Below, piece by piece: positions 26,161 to 34,209 of a stretch of 64,000 nt of DNA. How positions within the stretch are numbered: the stretch's first letter is position 1; the number at the start of each line of letters is the position of its first letter. The position numbers and the translations under genes are program-made. The stretch covers positions 62,001-126,000 of the forward strand of contig NZ_JAHBGF010000010.1 of NCBI RefSeq assembly GCF_018390695.1. Direction: 5' to 3'. Source of the stretch: Ancylobacter sonchi (GTDB lineage Bacteria > Pseudomonadota > Alphaproteobacteria > Rhizobiales > Xanthobacteraceae). A model generated the notes under the pieces. It was not told the origin of the DNA, searched no databases, and was given only the letters and a program-made list of their open reading frames with translations.

Positions 26161-26991
26161 ATGAGAAATCCCCGCAAGAAAATCGCCTTGGTTACCGGAG
26201 CCTCGTCCGGCATGGGCAAGGATATCGCCAAGCAGTTGATCGAGGACGGCTACCATGTCTTTGCCGCCGCCCGAAACGTCGAGAAGATGGCCGATCTTGG
26301 AGCGCTCGGCGCGACGCTGCTACAGATGGACATTTCCCGCGAAGACGATATCCGCGCGGCGGTCGACGTCGTCCTCAATGAGGGCGGCACGGTCGATGTG
26401 CTGGTGAACAATGCGGGCTTTGGGCTCTATGGCCCGGTAGAGGAGATCACTCTCGACGAGGCCCGCTACCAGTTCGAGGTGAATCTGTTCGGTGCCGCGC
26501 GGCTTACCCAGTTGATCCTGCCTGCCATGCGGGCGCAGCGTTCCGGAACCATCGTCAACATCACCTCGATCGGCGGAAAGATCTATTCCGTGCTCGGCGC
26601 GTGGTATCATGCTACAAAGCACGCACTGGAAGGCTGGTCCGACTGCCTGCGCCTTGAGGTCGCGCCGTTCGGCATCCGCGTCGTCATCGTCGAGCCCGGC
26701 GTGATCGAGACCGGGTTCGGCGACGCCGCTTCCGGCAATCTCCTGAAGCGGTCGGCCGGTGGCCCCTACGCCAAGCTCGCTCAAGCCGTCGCCAACGCCA
26801 TCACCAACACCTATGGCAAGGGAACCGGCAGTCCCGGCACGGTGATCGCCGACGTGGTGTCGAAAGCGGTGAAGGCGCGCAGGCCGAAGACGCGCTATGC
26901 CGCCGGCAAATATGCCAGGATGTTGCTCGGCATGCGCAAATGGCTGAGCGACCGGACCTTCGACAGCGTCATCATGAGCCAGATGAAATGA
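26161..26991 (+). CDS. Short-chain dehydrogenase/reductase (SDR)
   Basis: 276-residue NAD(P)-dependent oxidoreductase of the classical SDR type. The cofactor loop TGASSGMG is at about residues 12-19, NNAG at about 88-91, a catalytic Ser near 138 (ITSIGG) and YHATK (YxxxK) near 150. The C-terminal region is extended, as in SDRs that act on hydrophobic substrates. GGAGG precedes ATG 26161; an in-frame ATG at 26149 overlaps that site and is unlikely. An AraC-type regulator follows 37 bases downstream on the same strand. Confidence 0.86.
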   Translation: MRNPRKKIALVTGASSGMGKDIAKQLIEDGYHVFAAARNVEKMADLGALGATLLQMDISREDDIRAAVDVVLNEGGTVDVLVNNAGFGLYGPVEEITLDEARYQFEVNLFGAARLTQLILPAMRAQRSGTIVNITSIGGKIYSVLGAWYHATKHALEGWSDCLRLEVAPFGIRVVIVEPGVIETGFGDAASGNLLKRSAGGPYAKLAQAVANAITNTYGKGTGSPGTVIADVVSKAVKARRPKTRYAAGKYARMLLGMRKWLSDRTFDSVIMSQMK

Positions 26992-27028
26992 AGTTACAGC
27001 GCGCAACCGCAACCCTGCGAGGCCGGCG

Positions 27029-28075
27029 ATGAGCACGATGCCTGCCGATCGCTGCAAGATCCCCGCCGCCTTCTGGCGCGTGATCGAGCGCCTGGGCTAT
27101 CCGCCGGCCGCCATATTGCGCCAGGCGCGGCTCCCGGCGACGCTGCATCTCAACGAGCAGGCGGTCGTCACCACCGAGCAATATTTCGCTCTTTGGAACG
27201 CGGTAGAGCAACTGGCGAACGATCCGGCGCCCGGCATCCGCCTGGTGCTCGGCGCCGACACCGCCGCCTATCCGCCGGCCAGCCTCGCCGCCTTCTATGC
27301 TCGCGATTACCGCGACGGTCTGATGCGGCTTGCCCGCTTCAAGCGTCTCTGCACGCCCGAGCAGCTCCATATCGCGGAAGCGAAGCAGGGAGTGGTGGTG
27401 ACCAGCGCCTGGTTCCATGCAACCCGGCCGGAGCCTGCCATCGCCACCGATGTCACCTTCGCCTCACTGGTCGAACTCGGCCGACGCGGCACCGGCCAGC
27501 CCGTGTACCCCCGGAAGGTGGATCTCATCCGGCCTGATCCGGGCGACGGGGTTCATGCGGATTATTTCCGCTGCGCCATCCGCTTCGGGGCGCCACGCAA
27601 TGCGCTGGTGCTCGATCCGACCGATCTCGACCGCCCGTTCCCCGGCCACAATCCCGAGCTGCTGGCCATCCTGACGCCCGCGCTCGCTGCAGCGCTGCAG
27701 GAGTTGCAAACGCACAGCTCCGTCGGCGCCCAGGTGAAGATGGTGCTGAAGCGCAGCCTGGCGAGCGGGAGGCCGGAACTCGCCGACGTCGCCCGGGATC
27801 TCGGCATGAGCGAGCGCACCCTGCAGCGGCGTATCACCGAGGAGCAGACGACCTTTCGGGAACTGCTCGTCGAGGCACGGCGGGAACTCGGCCGCCAGCT
27901 GCTGGCCGATCCTTCGACCGATATCGACGAGGTGGCCTGCCTGCTCGGCTACCAGGATGCGAGCTCGTTCTACCGCGCTTTTCGCGACTGGGAGGGGGTG
28001 ACGCCGGGCGAGTGGCGCGAGCGCAAGGGCTTGCCTGGCGCGGCCAGTAAGAGCCCACCCATCTGGACGCATTGA
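27029..28075 (+). CDS. AraC-family transcriptional regulator (OruR/ArgR-like layout)
   Basis: 348 residues: an N-terminal arabinose-binding-like domain of the AraC type (about 20-210) and a C-terminal double helix-turn-helix (about 240-330) with LADVARDLGMSERTLQRRI and IDEVACLLGYQDASSFYRAF. It is downstream of the SDR gene on the same strand. It probably regulates the SDR or neighbouring metabolic genes, an inference from context only. Start is the first ATG (27029); one more occurs nine bases on. Confidence 0.86.
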   Translation: MSTMPADRCKIPAAFWRVIERLGYPPAAILRQARLPATLHLNEQAVVTTEQYFALWNAVEQLANDPAPGIRLVLGADTAAYPPASLAAFYARDYRDGLMRLARFKRLCTPEQLHIAEAKQGVVVTSAWFHATRPEPAIATDVTFASLVELGRRGTGQPVYPRKVDLIRPDPGDGVHADYFRCAIRFGAPRNALVLDPTDLDRPFPGHNPELLAILTPALAAALQELQTHSSVGAQVKMVLKRSLASGRPELADVARDLGMSERTLQRRITEEQTTFRELLVEARRELGRQLLADPSTDIDEVACLLGYQDASSFYRAFRDWEGVTPGEWRERKGLPGAASKSPPIWTH

Positions 28076-28183
28076 CGTTCGCGGATTTGGCGCACTCCGA
28101 CAGAGCATCGGCGCCCTGTGCCACTGCCGCGTACGGCGTCGACGGCCATCTTCCCGGGCTGACACCATCCTGAGGAGGCCTGC

Positions 28184-28356
28184 ATGGCCGAGAAGATCGG
28201 GCTCATCACCGGCGCATCACGCGGCTTCGGCCGCATCTGGGCCGAGGAGGCGCCATCAAAGACATGGGCGAGGAAGACGTGCGCGCCGAGTTCGACACCC
28301 ATGTGTTCGGCATGCTGCGGGTGATCCAGGGGGCGCTGCCTTGTCTATGCGAGTAG
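28184..28356 (+). pseudogene. SDR gene remnant with an internal deletion
   Basis: The start is perfect: GAGGAGG, then ATG, then MAEKIGLITGASRGFGRIW with the SDR cofactor loop. After about 21 residues the text jumps, in a new frame, to DMGEEDVRAEFDTHVFGMLR and VIQGALPCL, which belong about 80 residues later in an SDR, and then stops. An internal deletion plus frame change has destroyed the gene. Confidence 0.7.
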
Positions 28357-28396
28357 GGCAGTGGCCACACCCTTTGCGATCTATCGAGGTGACAAG

Positions 28397-28975
28397 ATGC
28401 CAAGCGACATTCTGACGTTCCTTCGGTCCTGGGCCGCAGAACCCGTACGAGTCGGCGCGGTCGCACCGTCCGGCAGCGCGCTCGCGGATCTCATCACAAG
28501 CGACATCGGCCCCCATACCGGGCCGGTGATCGAGCTCGGGCCAGGAACCGGAGTCTTCACCGCCAGACTCCTGACCCGCGGCGTCGAAGAAGCGGACCTG
28601 ACCTTGGTCGAGTACGGCTCCGATTTCGCACGGCTGCTGCAACGGCGATTTCCTGATGCGCGCATCATGTGGATGGATGCCGCACGGCTCAAGACTGTCG
28701 CGTTCGAAGCTCCGCGGTCCGTTGGCGCCGTGATCAGCGGCCTGCCGCTCCTGGGCTTCTCGCCGCGCAGGATCATCGCCATTCTGGACGGAGCGTTCCA
28801 TCACCTGCGTGCAGGCGGCGCGCTCTACCAATTCACCTATGGGCCACGCTGTCCGGTACCTCGGCCGATCCTCGACCGCCTCGGCCTGCGCGCGACACTT
28901 GTCGGCCGAACGCTGCTGAACATGCCGCCGGCCGCGGCCTATCGCATTACACGGCGAGCAGCTCGCATGACCTAA
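28397..28975 (+). CDS. SAM-dependent methyltransferase, PmtA-like (phospholipid N-methyltransferase-type)
   Basis: 192 residues from the ATG chosen. VGAVAPSGSALADLI then VIELGPGTGVFTARLL (SAM motif I, about 43-58) and LVEYGSDFARLLQRRFP (about 70-86) match bacterial phosphatidylethanolamine N-methyltransferases (PmtA) and their rRNA-methylase-like relatives. ISGLPLLGFSP is the typical post-motif segment. Such enzymes make phosphatidylcholine, a common membrane lipid in Hyphomicrobiales. GTG 28361 is in frame upstream but GAGGT precedes ATG 28397. It follows the SDR remnant. Confidence 0.78.
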   Translation: MPSDILTFLRSWAAEPVRVGAVAPSGSALADLITSDIGPHTGPVIELGPGTGVFTARLLTRGVEEADLTLVEYGSDFARLLQRRFPDARIMWMDAARLKTVAFEAPRSVGAVISGLPLLGFSPRRIIAILDGAFHHLRAGGALYQFTYGPRCPVPRPILDRLGLRATLVGRTLLNMPPAAAYRITRRAARMT

Positions 28976-29607
28976 CGGACCAAGTAAGCAGCCCTTGCCT
29001 GGCCGTCGATCTGGTCAACAGGACGGCTCCGAACGTCCATTTCCGGAACACAGGCCAATGCCCGCTCATGGCGCTGGCGTCACGCTCGGATCGAGATGCG
29101 TATCGCCGAGAGGCCATGGGCGATCCGCCAGATAACGCCGTCATGCCAGCGCGCCAGTATGGCTCGACTAACTCAGTGATGCAAAAATGGCGGTATAATT
29201 TGGCGGTGAGTCAAAAAATTTCAATGTAATCAATGCATTAATAAAATTAACTGGCGGAGCGCGCGGGATTCGAACGAGGCTGAAACGCACGTTCCGCGCG
29301 GATATGTTTGTCGACATGCGGGCCGGCGCACCCTGACTTCGAAACGCCGCTTAAACGCCGCTTAAACCCATTCCTCGGCACTTTCTAAACCAACGCAATC
29401 TCAACGACATAGGGGTTCGCAGTTTCACTTTGGTCGGCGCGCCAGCGATTTTGCATGTTCGTAAGTCATTGAATTTATTCGATATTATGGGGAAGAAAAT
29501 TGGACGTGGACCCCAGATGAACCCCAGCGTTAAACCCTAGCCAAAGCTGCCGTTCGGGTTGGCTGGATCACTGAGTTCAACAAGCTGGGCTGTGCGCACT
29601 TCAGGCG
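28976..29607. other. AT-rich gap at a decayed island edge
   Basis: 630 bases with no gene supported. It holds a tRNA-3'-end-like att site (29252-29274), a two-copy 11-base tandem repeat (29344-29365, unit ACGCCGCTTAA) and an AT-rich stretch at about 29420-29520. Composition and content suit the border of an old integrated element. Confidence 0.5.
29252..29274 (-). repeat. tRNA 3'-end fragment, likely attachment site (att)
   Basis: On the minus strand this reads as the end of a tRNA: the T-loop TTCGAAT, the 3' half of the T-stem CCCGC, the acceptor strand GCGCTCC, discriminator G and CCA. The 5' half of the T-stem is not complementary (CCTCG instead of GCGGG), so no tRNA is encoded here. A 20-25-base copy of a tRNA 3' end is what site-specific tyrosine recombinases leave. 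Discriminator G favours tRNA-Ser. Confidence 0.6.
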
Positions 29608-29859
29608 CTACGAAATTCCCTCCATCACCGAGTCTGGCACCTGCCCAAAGCACGCAATGAGCACCGGAGGGTCCGCATCGCCGCTCTCCGGTTCGACATC
29701 GGTCGAGAAGGCGATAGCCCCGAGCTTCACTAGGCTCATGCGGTGAGCGACCCGCTCAGCATCGGCCGCGTTGCGAACCTCCATCGGAATGCCGGCCTTG
29801 ATTGCACCGCGCTTGCCCGCCTCGAATGGTTGGACGACGTAGAAGGTTTTCTTGGTCAT
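29608..29859 (-). CDS. Hypothetical small protein
   Basis: 83 residues beginning MTKKTFYVVQPFEAGKRGAI, acidic at the end, no membrane helix or signal peptide. Similar short proteins occur in Bradyrhizobium-like genomes as conserved hypotheticals; no function is known to me. AAGGAG lies eight bases upstream of ATG 29859. It lies inside the decayed island region. Confidence 0.6.
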   Translation of the reverse strand: MTKKTFYVVQPFEAGKRGAIKAGIPMEVRNAADAERVAHRMSLVKLGAIAFSTDVEPESGDADPPVLIACFGQVPDSVMEGIS

Positions 29860-30035
29860 GGCCGACTCCTTATCCGTGGCCGGCACCGTGCGCTGATGTC
29901 ATGAACAAAGCAAGAACAATAGGTGTGGGGCTGTCTTGTTCTTACGTTGTTCTCGCACTTCGATCGTGGGAGCGAGGAGGTCGCCACCAGGCAGACGAAC
30001 AACAACCCATCCCCTTCCGTGGCTCCTGAGGCCAC

Positions 30036-30146
30036 CTCACGGAGCCCTTCACGGTCACCGAAGCGGACATTGATGAGGTCCTAGAGGTGTGTGGATGGCG
30101 CCCTAGGGGCGCCATACGCGCCCTCCTGATTGGCCGGCGCTTCTAG
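30036..30146 (+). pseudogene. Remnant of a small conserved hypothetical gene
   Basis: The frame TEPFTVTEADIDEVLEVCGW then ...RGAIRALLIGRRF resembles the start of a small protein common in Hyphomicrobiales (TEPFTVTEADID...AIRALL). Here the start codon position is CTC and a stop follows after 37 codons, so it appears dead. A hairpin-forming palindrome (TGGCGCCC / GGGCGCCA, 30096-30114) lies inside. Confidence 0.4.
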
Positions 30147-30250
30147 AGGTAGCGCGTGACGGCCCCCGTCAGGAAGCGAGCCGGGGCTATGTGAGGGGCC
30201 GCCCATCGCGGAAAGCGAAGGGGCAGGCGGAGGCGCCGGAAGGCGAGACT

Positions 30251-30505
30251 TCAGTTGCTCCGTTCAGCGGCCTTCTTGGCGAACAGGAAGCCACCCAAGC
30301 CGCCCATGAGACCGCCATTTACGTAGATGACGAGGAGCGGGGCGAAGTCCGCAAAATAGCCGAAGCGGACGGCAGCACTAGAGGCGAGCACGACCATCGC
30401 GCCGATGAGCAAAGCGGCCGGGACGAGTCTCCTGACAACGAAGGCTATCAAGCCGGAGGCGCAGAGAATGAGGAAGCCTGAGATCAACGCGAAGGGGTCT
30501 ATCAT
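30251..30505 (-). CDS. Small hypothetical membrane protein
   Basis: 84 residues with three predicted hydrophobic segments (ALISGFLILCASGLIAFVV; AALLIGAMVVLASSAA; LLVIYVNGGLMGGLGGFLF) and a basic C-terminal end (AKKAAERSN). No recognised family. The start ATG 30505 has AAGGGCC upstream. It probably belongs to the island cargo. Confidence 0.55.
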   Translation of the reverse strand: MIDPFALISGFLILCASGLIAFVVRRLVPAALLIGAMVVLASSAAVRFGYFADFAPLLVIYVNGGLMGGLGGFLFAKKAAERSN

Positions 30506-30639
30506 TCAGCGGCCCTTAGGGAATGTGTCAGCAACACAGATAGGTTGTAGCGGATCGGTGGTGTTCTATCCGGCGATATCTGCGAGGAGACTGTTGGCCG
30601 GCGAGTGGACCATTCAGCGCAGGGGCAGGGAGGTGCGTT

Positions 30640-31260
30640 ACGGGCCTGTCCGCGCCGTCGTGGGCTACCGAAGGATATCGGCGTGCGGACGGCCGCGTCG
30701 GACTGCTCGCCCGCGCTTTCGAGGCCTTGACCCCAAAACAGAGATGGGTGGCGGACTTCACCTGCATCTGGACCGCCGAGGGCTGGCTGTACGTTGCCGC
30801 CGTCATCGACCCGTTCTCACGGCCTGTCGTCGGCTGGGCGATGAGGGCGGGGATGACGGCACCGCTCGTCGCTGATGCCCTCATCATGGCGATCCGGCGC
30901 GGAGGCAAGCCGGACAACCTGCTGCACCACTCCGATCAGGGCAGCCAATACACAGACGGGGAGTTTCAACGCCCGATGGCCGACCACGGCATCACCTGTT
31001 CGATGAGCCGGGCCGGCAATGTCTGGGGCAAGGCGCCGATGGAAGGCTTTTTCTCGTCGCTCAAGGCCGAGTGGACAACTCGCAAGGTCCATAGGGCGAG
31101 GGACGATGCCGGGGCCGATCTGCTCGACTATATCGAGCACTCTACGACGGTCGGCGCAGGCACTCGAAGCTGGGCTCTCTCGGCCCGGTCGAGTTCGAGG
31201 AACGAGCTAGATCAGCTCAACCTCGTATCCACAGAACCGGCAGCAGGCCATAGTGGCCGA
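30640..31260 (+). mobile_element. Broken IS3-family transposase (OrfB, DDE) remnant
   Basis: The core reads LTPKQRWVADFTCIWTAEGW ... DPFSRPVVGWAM, HHSDQGSQYT and GNVWGKAPMEGFFSSLK, which hold the D, D and E of the IS3/IS150-group DDE transposase. Upstream, RYGPVRAVVGYRR lies in another frame. After DYIE (about 31139) the true text (LYDGRRRHSKLGSLGPVEFE) is in a shifted frame. N-terminal half and OrfA are absent. So it is an inactive fragment. No terminal inverted repeats were recognised. Confidence 0.8.
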
Positions 31261-31341
31261 AGCCGGCCATTTGTCATGGGCCGGCTCTGCGGCCGATTGT
31301 GCGGCTTGCCCGAAGCGTAAGCAGAACGGGTGAGGGGCTTG

Positions 31342-32277
31342 TCAGCCAAGCTCGAGGCTTGAAGCCTTGACGCTCCGATAGACGCAATCGAGGATCTCGT
31401 TGCGCGCCGGGATGCGGTCTGCCGGAGTTCTCACCCAATAGCTCAGTTCGAGCACGATCGCCGCGGCATCGACGCTCTTGAGTGCCACCAGAGGCTCAGG
31501 ACTGAGCATTGGCAGACGACAATGACCGAGCGCCTCGCGCATAACGCCGATCACCATGGAGGGCATCTGCGTCGGAGCGACGCGTATGGTGACGCTCTGC
31601 ACATGCGAGCCGTCGGGCCGTCCAAGATTGGTGATCGTCATCTTGGCCAGCACGCTGTTGGGCAGCACGATGACATTGTTGGCGGCGGTCTGGACATGGG
31701 TCGAGCGCCAGTCGGTCTCGACGACGCGCCCTTCGGTGCCGTCCGCGAGGACGACCAGATCGCCAAGACGGTAGGGCCGGCCCAGGGTCAGGGCGATGCC
31801 GGAGAACACGTCTCCCAGAGTGTTCTGTAGCGCGAGGCCGACCGTGATCGCCACCACGCCCGATGTCGCCACGAGCGCGGAGACGTTCATGCCGAACACG
31901 AAGGACAGGATCGCCAAGGCAACGCCGAGATAGATCGCCGCGACGAAGATGTCCTGTAGCAGCCGGGCCTGCTGGGGATGGCCTTCGATCACCAGATATA
32001 GACGGACGAAGCCGATGACCGCCCAGGCCAGATGGATCCACCACAGCATCTTGGCGAGGATCAAGGTGATATCGGTGAACTGATAGTCGCCATATCCCTC
32101 CAGGCGGTAGGGTACGACGCCGTAATATAGCAATACGCCCGTCATGACGGCGAAGAAGCCGAGTTGGACGACGAGGCGCGTCGTCGTACGCCGGCGGGGC
32201 ACCACGTGCCAGACGATGATCCCGGCGATGCCGAACAGGTTGAGCAGCGCCAGCGGAGACCATGCGTGTATCGTCAT
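31342..32277 (-). CDS. MscS-family mechanosensitive channel
   Basis: 311-residue inner-membrane protein. Four helices precede the MscS pore helix and domain: SALVATSGVVAITVGLALQN, TLGDVFSGIALTLGRPYRLG, then the beta domain with VVETDWRSTHVQT and VLPNSVLAKM. Many relatives with this layout are longer and end in a cyclic-nucleotide-binding domain. This one stops after EILDCVYRSVKASSLELG, close to the IS3 remnant, so it may be cut short. It is the last gene of an operon with cupin, SDR, AhpD-like and MBL genes. Confidence 0.82.
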   Translation of the reverse strand: MTIHAWSPLALLNLFGIAGIIVWHVVPRRRTTTRLVVQLGFFAVMTGVLLYYGVVPYRLEGYGDYQFTDITLILAKMLWWIHLAWAVIGFVRLYLVIEGHPQQARLLQDIFVAAIYLGVALAILSFVFGMNVSALVATSGVVAITVGLALQNTLGDVFSGIALTLGRPYRLGDLVVLADGTEGRVVETDWRSTHVQTAANNVIVLPNSVLAKMTITNLGRPDGSHVQSVTIRVAPTQMPSMVIGVMREALGHCRLPMLSPEPLVALKSVDAAAIVLELSYWVRTPADRIPARNEILDCVYRSVKASSLELG

Positions 32278-32339
32278 CGGACAGTCTCCCAAGGTCGTCG
32301 CCCACCCGTGGCCGGAGCCATCGGATGGACGACGGAGCG

Positions 32340-32753
32340 CTACTTCGTCAGCGGGTAGATCAGCTCCTTCTCGTCGGTGTCGACGACGAACACCGCGAGG
32401 AGCTTGGCGGGTGCGGTCCCGCTGGCGTTCTCACTGACGCCGTGGCGGTCGCCGGGCAGTTCCGAGAAGCTCTCGCCGGCGCGGTAGGTGATGACCGGGC
32501 CGTCATTGACCTGGCTGCGGATGGCGCCTTCCAGCACGGTCGCGTAGATGAAGGCCGAATTCGGATGGGTATGGCCGGCCGAGAACCCACCCGGACCGTA
32601 TTCGACCAGCACGCCCTTCATGCTCTTGCCCGGCACGTTGGGCAGTTCGTGCTCATAGACCAGGGTGACCTTGGACTCCTTGTCGGCGTCGTGAGCATGA
32701 GCCGCTGCAAGGGACAGCGCGAGAACGAAGACGGCGCCAAGCGTGCGAAACAT
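32340..32753 (-). CDS. Periplasmic cupin-domain protein
   Basis: 137 residues with a signal peptide (MFRTLGAVFVLALSLAAAHA) and a cupin fold. The first metal-binding motif is GFSAGHTHPNSAFIYATVLEG (in two pieces, about 58-78) and the second is PGDRHGVSEN (about 100-109). Small exported cupins of this type are often found with SDRs and carboxymuconolactone decarboxylase-like proteins. GGGAGG precedes ATG 32753, seven bases away. It lies 45 bases downstream of the SDR gene. Confidence 0.82.
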   Translation of the reverse strand: MFRTLGAVFVLALSLAAAHAHDADKESKVTLVYEHELPNVPGKSMKGVLVEYGPGGFSAGHTHPNSAFIYATVLEGAIRSQVNDGPVITYRAGESFSELPGDRHGVSENASGTAPAKLLAVFVVDTDEKELIYPLTK

Positions 32754-32797
32754 GGGATCCTCCCAGGGGTGTCTCAGGATGGAACGGTCGGCGCCGA

Positions 32798-33553
32798 TCA
32801 GGCGGCCGAGCGCTGCGCGCTCATCCATTGCTCGAAGGTGATGGCGCCAAGCCGGGGATTGGCGTCGGAAACGAGGCTCTTCTCGTCGAGCCGGGCGCCG
32901 AAATAGCGGGCCTCTGGATCGACCTCGACGGAGCGCGCATCGCCGGCGGCACGCAGATAGCGCCGGACGAGTTCGCTCAGCGCGACGCGTTCGGGACCAG
33001 CGATCTCTACGATGCCGTTGGCCGGAGGTGAAAGCGCCACATCGGTCATCGCATCGGCCACGTCGTCGGACGCGATCGGCTGCACATAGGCCGGCGACAG
33101 CCGGACCGTCTCCCCGCTCGTCGCCGACTTGGCGATGCCGGGCAGGAATTCGAGGAACTGCGTCGAATGCACGATGGTGTAGGGCAGGCCGGATTCGCGG
33201 ATCAGCTTTTCCTGCAACAGCTTGCCGCGGAAATAGCCGCTTTCCTGCAGCCGCTCGGTGCCCACCACCGACAGGGCGATATGATGGCGGATGCCGGCCG
33301 CCTTGCCGGCGGCCAGCAGGTTGCGGCCCGACGCGCCGAAGAAGTCGAGCACCGCCTGGTCCTCGAAGGACGGCGAGTTGGCGAGGTCCAGCACCACCTC
33401 GGCGCCGGCGAGAGCCTGGGCGAGGCCTTCGCCGGTGACGGTGTTGACGCCGGAGTTCGGAGAAGCCGGCAGTACGTCGTGGCCGCGCTTGCGCAGGCGG
33501 TCGACGGTCTTGGAACCGATCAGGCCGGTTCCGCCGATGATGACGATCTTCAT
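32798..33553 (-). CDS. NmrA/atypical SDR NAD(P)-binding oxidoreductase
   Basis: 251 residues with GGTGLIGSKT (residues about 7-16, Rossmann loop of the extended/atypical SDR type), a YFRGKLLQEKLI segment in place of the classical YxxxK, and LPYTIVHSTQFLEF mid-protein. These NmrA- or YlbE-like proteins are often NAD(P)-linked redox sensors or quinone reductases. It is preceded by the AhpD-like gene and followed by the cupin gene on the same strand. Confidence 0.84.
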   Translation of the reverse strand: MKIVIIGGTGLIGSKTVDRLRKRGHDVLPASPNSGVNTVTGEGLAQALAGAEVVLDLANSPSFEDQAVLDFFGASGRNLLAAGKAAGIRHHIALSVVGTERLQESGYFRGKLLQEKLIRESGLPYTIVHSTQFLEFLPGIAKSATSGETVRLSPAYVQPIASDDVADAMTDVALSPPANGIVEIAGPERVALSELVRRYLRAAGDARSVEVDPEARYFGARLDEKSLVSDANPRLGAITFEQWMSAQRSAA

Positions 33554-33631
33554 GACATGGGTCTCCTTATCGCAGCCGCGCGAGGCGGTGCGTGATGCGT
33601 GCGGCGGGGAAGGAAGGGGTCGGCCAGTGGC

Positions 33632-34111
33632 TCAGCTGAGGCCGGCCTTGTCGAGGCCGAACACCTTGTCGGCCGATCCGGGCACCGTCTTGAAGGCGAT
33701 TGCGGCGCGGTTCCAGGCATTGATGGCCATCACCTCGAAGGTGAGATCGGAGAGCTCCTTCTCGGAAAACTGCCCGCGCACGCGCTCATAGAGGTCGTCG
33801 GAGACACCACCCTCGGGCAGCTTGGTCAGCGCCTCGGTCCAGGCGAGGGCGGCACGCTCGCGCGGAGCGAAGAGGTTGGACTCCCGCCAGATGGCGACGT
33901 GGTAGAGGCGGAGCTCGGTCTCGCCGGCAATCTTCGCCTGTTTGACGTGCATGTCGAGGCAGAAGGCGCAGCCATTCAATTGCGAGGCGCGGATCTGGAC
34001 GAGGTCGCGGACCTTCTCCTCGATGGCGCTGTCCTTTAGGGCGACGCTGAAATCCATGAATTTCTTGAACAGCTCGGGGGACTGCTGGGGATAGTTGAGG
34101 CGCTGTAACAT
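33632..34111 (-). CDS. Carboxymuconolactone decarboxylase / AhpD-like protein
   Basis: 159 residues. The AhpD-like site is C48-Ala-Phe-C51 followed by H55 (GCAFCLDMHV), with an upstream Glu in EEKVRDLVQIRASQLN. Proteins of this fold act as alkylhydroperoxidases or decarboxylases. The all-helical C-terminal part (FSEKELSDLTFEVMAINAWN) is typical. Located 99 bases after the MBL gene and 79 before the SDR gene. Confidence 0.86.
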   Translation of the reverse strand: MLQRLNYPQQSPELFKKFMDFSVALKDSAIEEKVRDLVQIRASQLNGCAFCLDMHVKQAKIAGETELRLYHVAIWRESNLFAPRERAALAWTEALTKLPEGGVSDDLYERVRGQFSEKELSDLTFEVMAINAWNRAAIAFKTVPGSADKVFGLDKAGLS

Positions 34112-34209
34112 TGCGGAGCTCTGTTCGTTTGCGATGAGACGACGTTGGCCGGGCGTGGGTTCGCGGGATTCACGAGCCCACGCTTTGTTCCGGCTCTGGC
34201 GGGCGAAGG

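Noticed and set aside
29252-29340. A complete tRNA gene
   Set aside because: Only the T-loop, acceptor strand and CCA end are present. The 5' T-stem does not pair and no anticodon arm precedes it, so it is an att fragment.
29344-29365. Tandem repeat / CRISPR start
   Set aside because: Just two copies of an 11-base unit with no spacer, no further repeats and no cas genes nearby.
30096-30114. Rho-independent terminator (8-base stem, 3-base loop)
   Set aside because: No T-run follows, and the sequence lies within a degraded coding frame, which explains it without a terminator.
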